From NCBI GenBank assembly GCA_030671095.1, contig DAOVAK010000227.1, positions 1 through 5,480 on the forward strand: a stretch of DNA of 5,480 nucleotides. The letters are read 5' to 3'. The translations under genes and the position numbers were made by a program. Below are positions 5,467-5,480 of the stretch, one piece after another. The first letter of the stretch is position 1. Each line of letters begins with the position of its first letter. The notes under the pieces were generated by a model, which saw nothing but the letters and a program-made list of their open reading frames with translations, made no database searches and was not told the DNA's origin. This DNA comes from Deltaproteobacteria bacterium. Lineage in GTDB: Bacteria > Desulfobacterota > DSM-4660 > Desulfatiglandales > HGW-15.

Positions 5467-5480
5467 TACAAGCAGACTTC

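Larger units (their letters stand above)
4944..5480. other. 537-bp region without a supportable gene
   Basis: I find no convincing coding sequence, tRNA or rRNA here. Bases 4944-4994 are AT-rich and are the upstream region of the J-domain gene. Bases 5020-5141 are GC-rich with many inverted repeats. Bases 5142-5375 are AT-rich and include a plausible promoter. Bases 5376-5480 are GC-rich hairpins that reach the edge. The open frames present are short and without recognisable protein features. Confidence 0.6.

Noticed and set aside
5302..5480. Minus-strand open frame entering from the right edge
   Set aside because: About 58 codons are open from the edge, but the translation is low-complexity Gly/Arg/Pro/Ser sequence read through hairpins, with no recognisable protein family.

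Overview
The window reads as ordinary chromosomal DNA from a strictly environmental bacterium, most likely of the Desulfobacterota (former Deltaproteobacteria). The evidence is the pairing of a fused B12-binding-type radical SAM/DUF2344 protein with an RNase E/G gene, the style of the protein sequences, moderate GC in the coding regions, and long repeat-rich gaps. This assignment is an inference from family knowledge; no ribosomal or marker gene is present to fix it.

Layout. Bases 1-180 hold a GC-rich inverted repeat and a short leader. A complete 836-residue radical SAM protein runs from 181 to 2691 (+). A 276-bp gap of repeats and small hairpins follows. A complete RNase G/E-type ribonuclease (rng, 510 residues) runs from 2968 to 4500 (+). 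After a 110-bp gap made largely of two kinds of short tandem repeat, a small membrane-anchored J-domain protein lies convergently at 4611-4943 (-). From 4944 to 5480 no gene can be supported. That stretch holds inverted repeats, a GC-rich structured patch, one plausible sigma70-type promoter facing right, and a set of hairpins cut by the window edge.

How the genes relate. The radical SAM protein joins two families, TIGR03960 (radical SAM core) and TIGR03936/DUF2344, that in other bacteria are often adjacent genes next to rng. The conserved linkage suggests a role in RNA maturation or translation, but the reaction is unknown. RNase G/E matures rRNA and starts mRNA decay. In many relatives rng is followed by rplU-rpmA-obgE; here it meets a convergent gene instead. 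The J-domain protein is probably a membrane-recruited partner of DnaK and has no visible link to the other two.

The most unusual feature is in the gaps. Short degenerate tandem repeats of three periods (9 nt upstream of rng, 7 nt and 8 nt downstream) and a dispersed GC-rich motif (CCCGCCTGCCAT and close variants) occupy much of the non-coding DNA. I see no defence system, CRISPR array, transposase, tRNA or rRNA.
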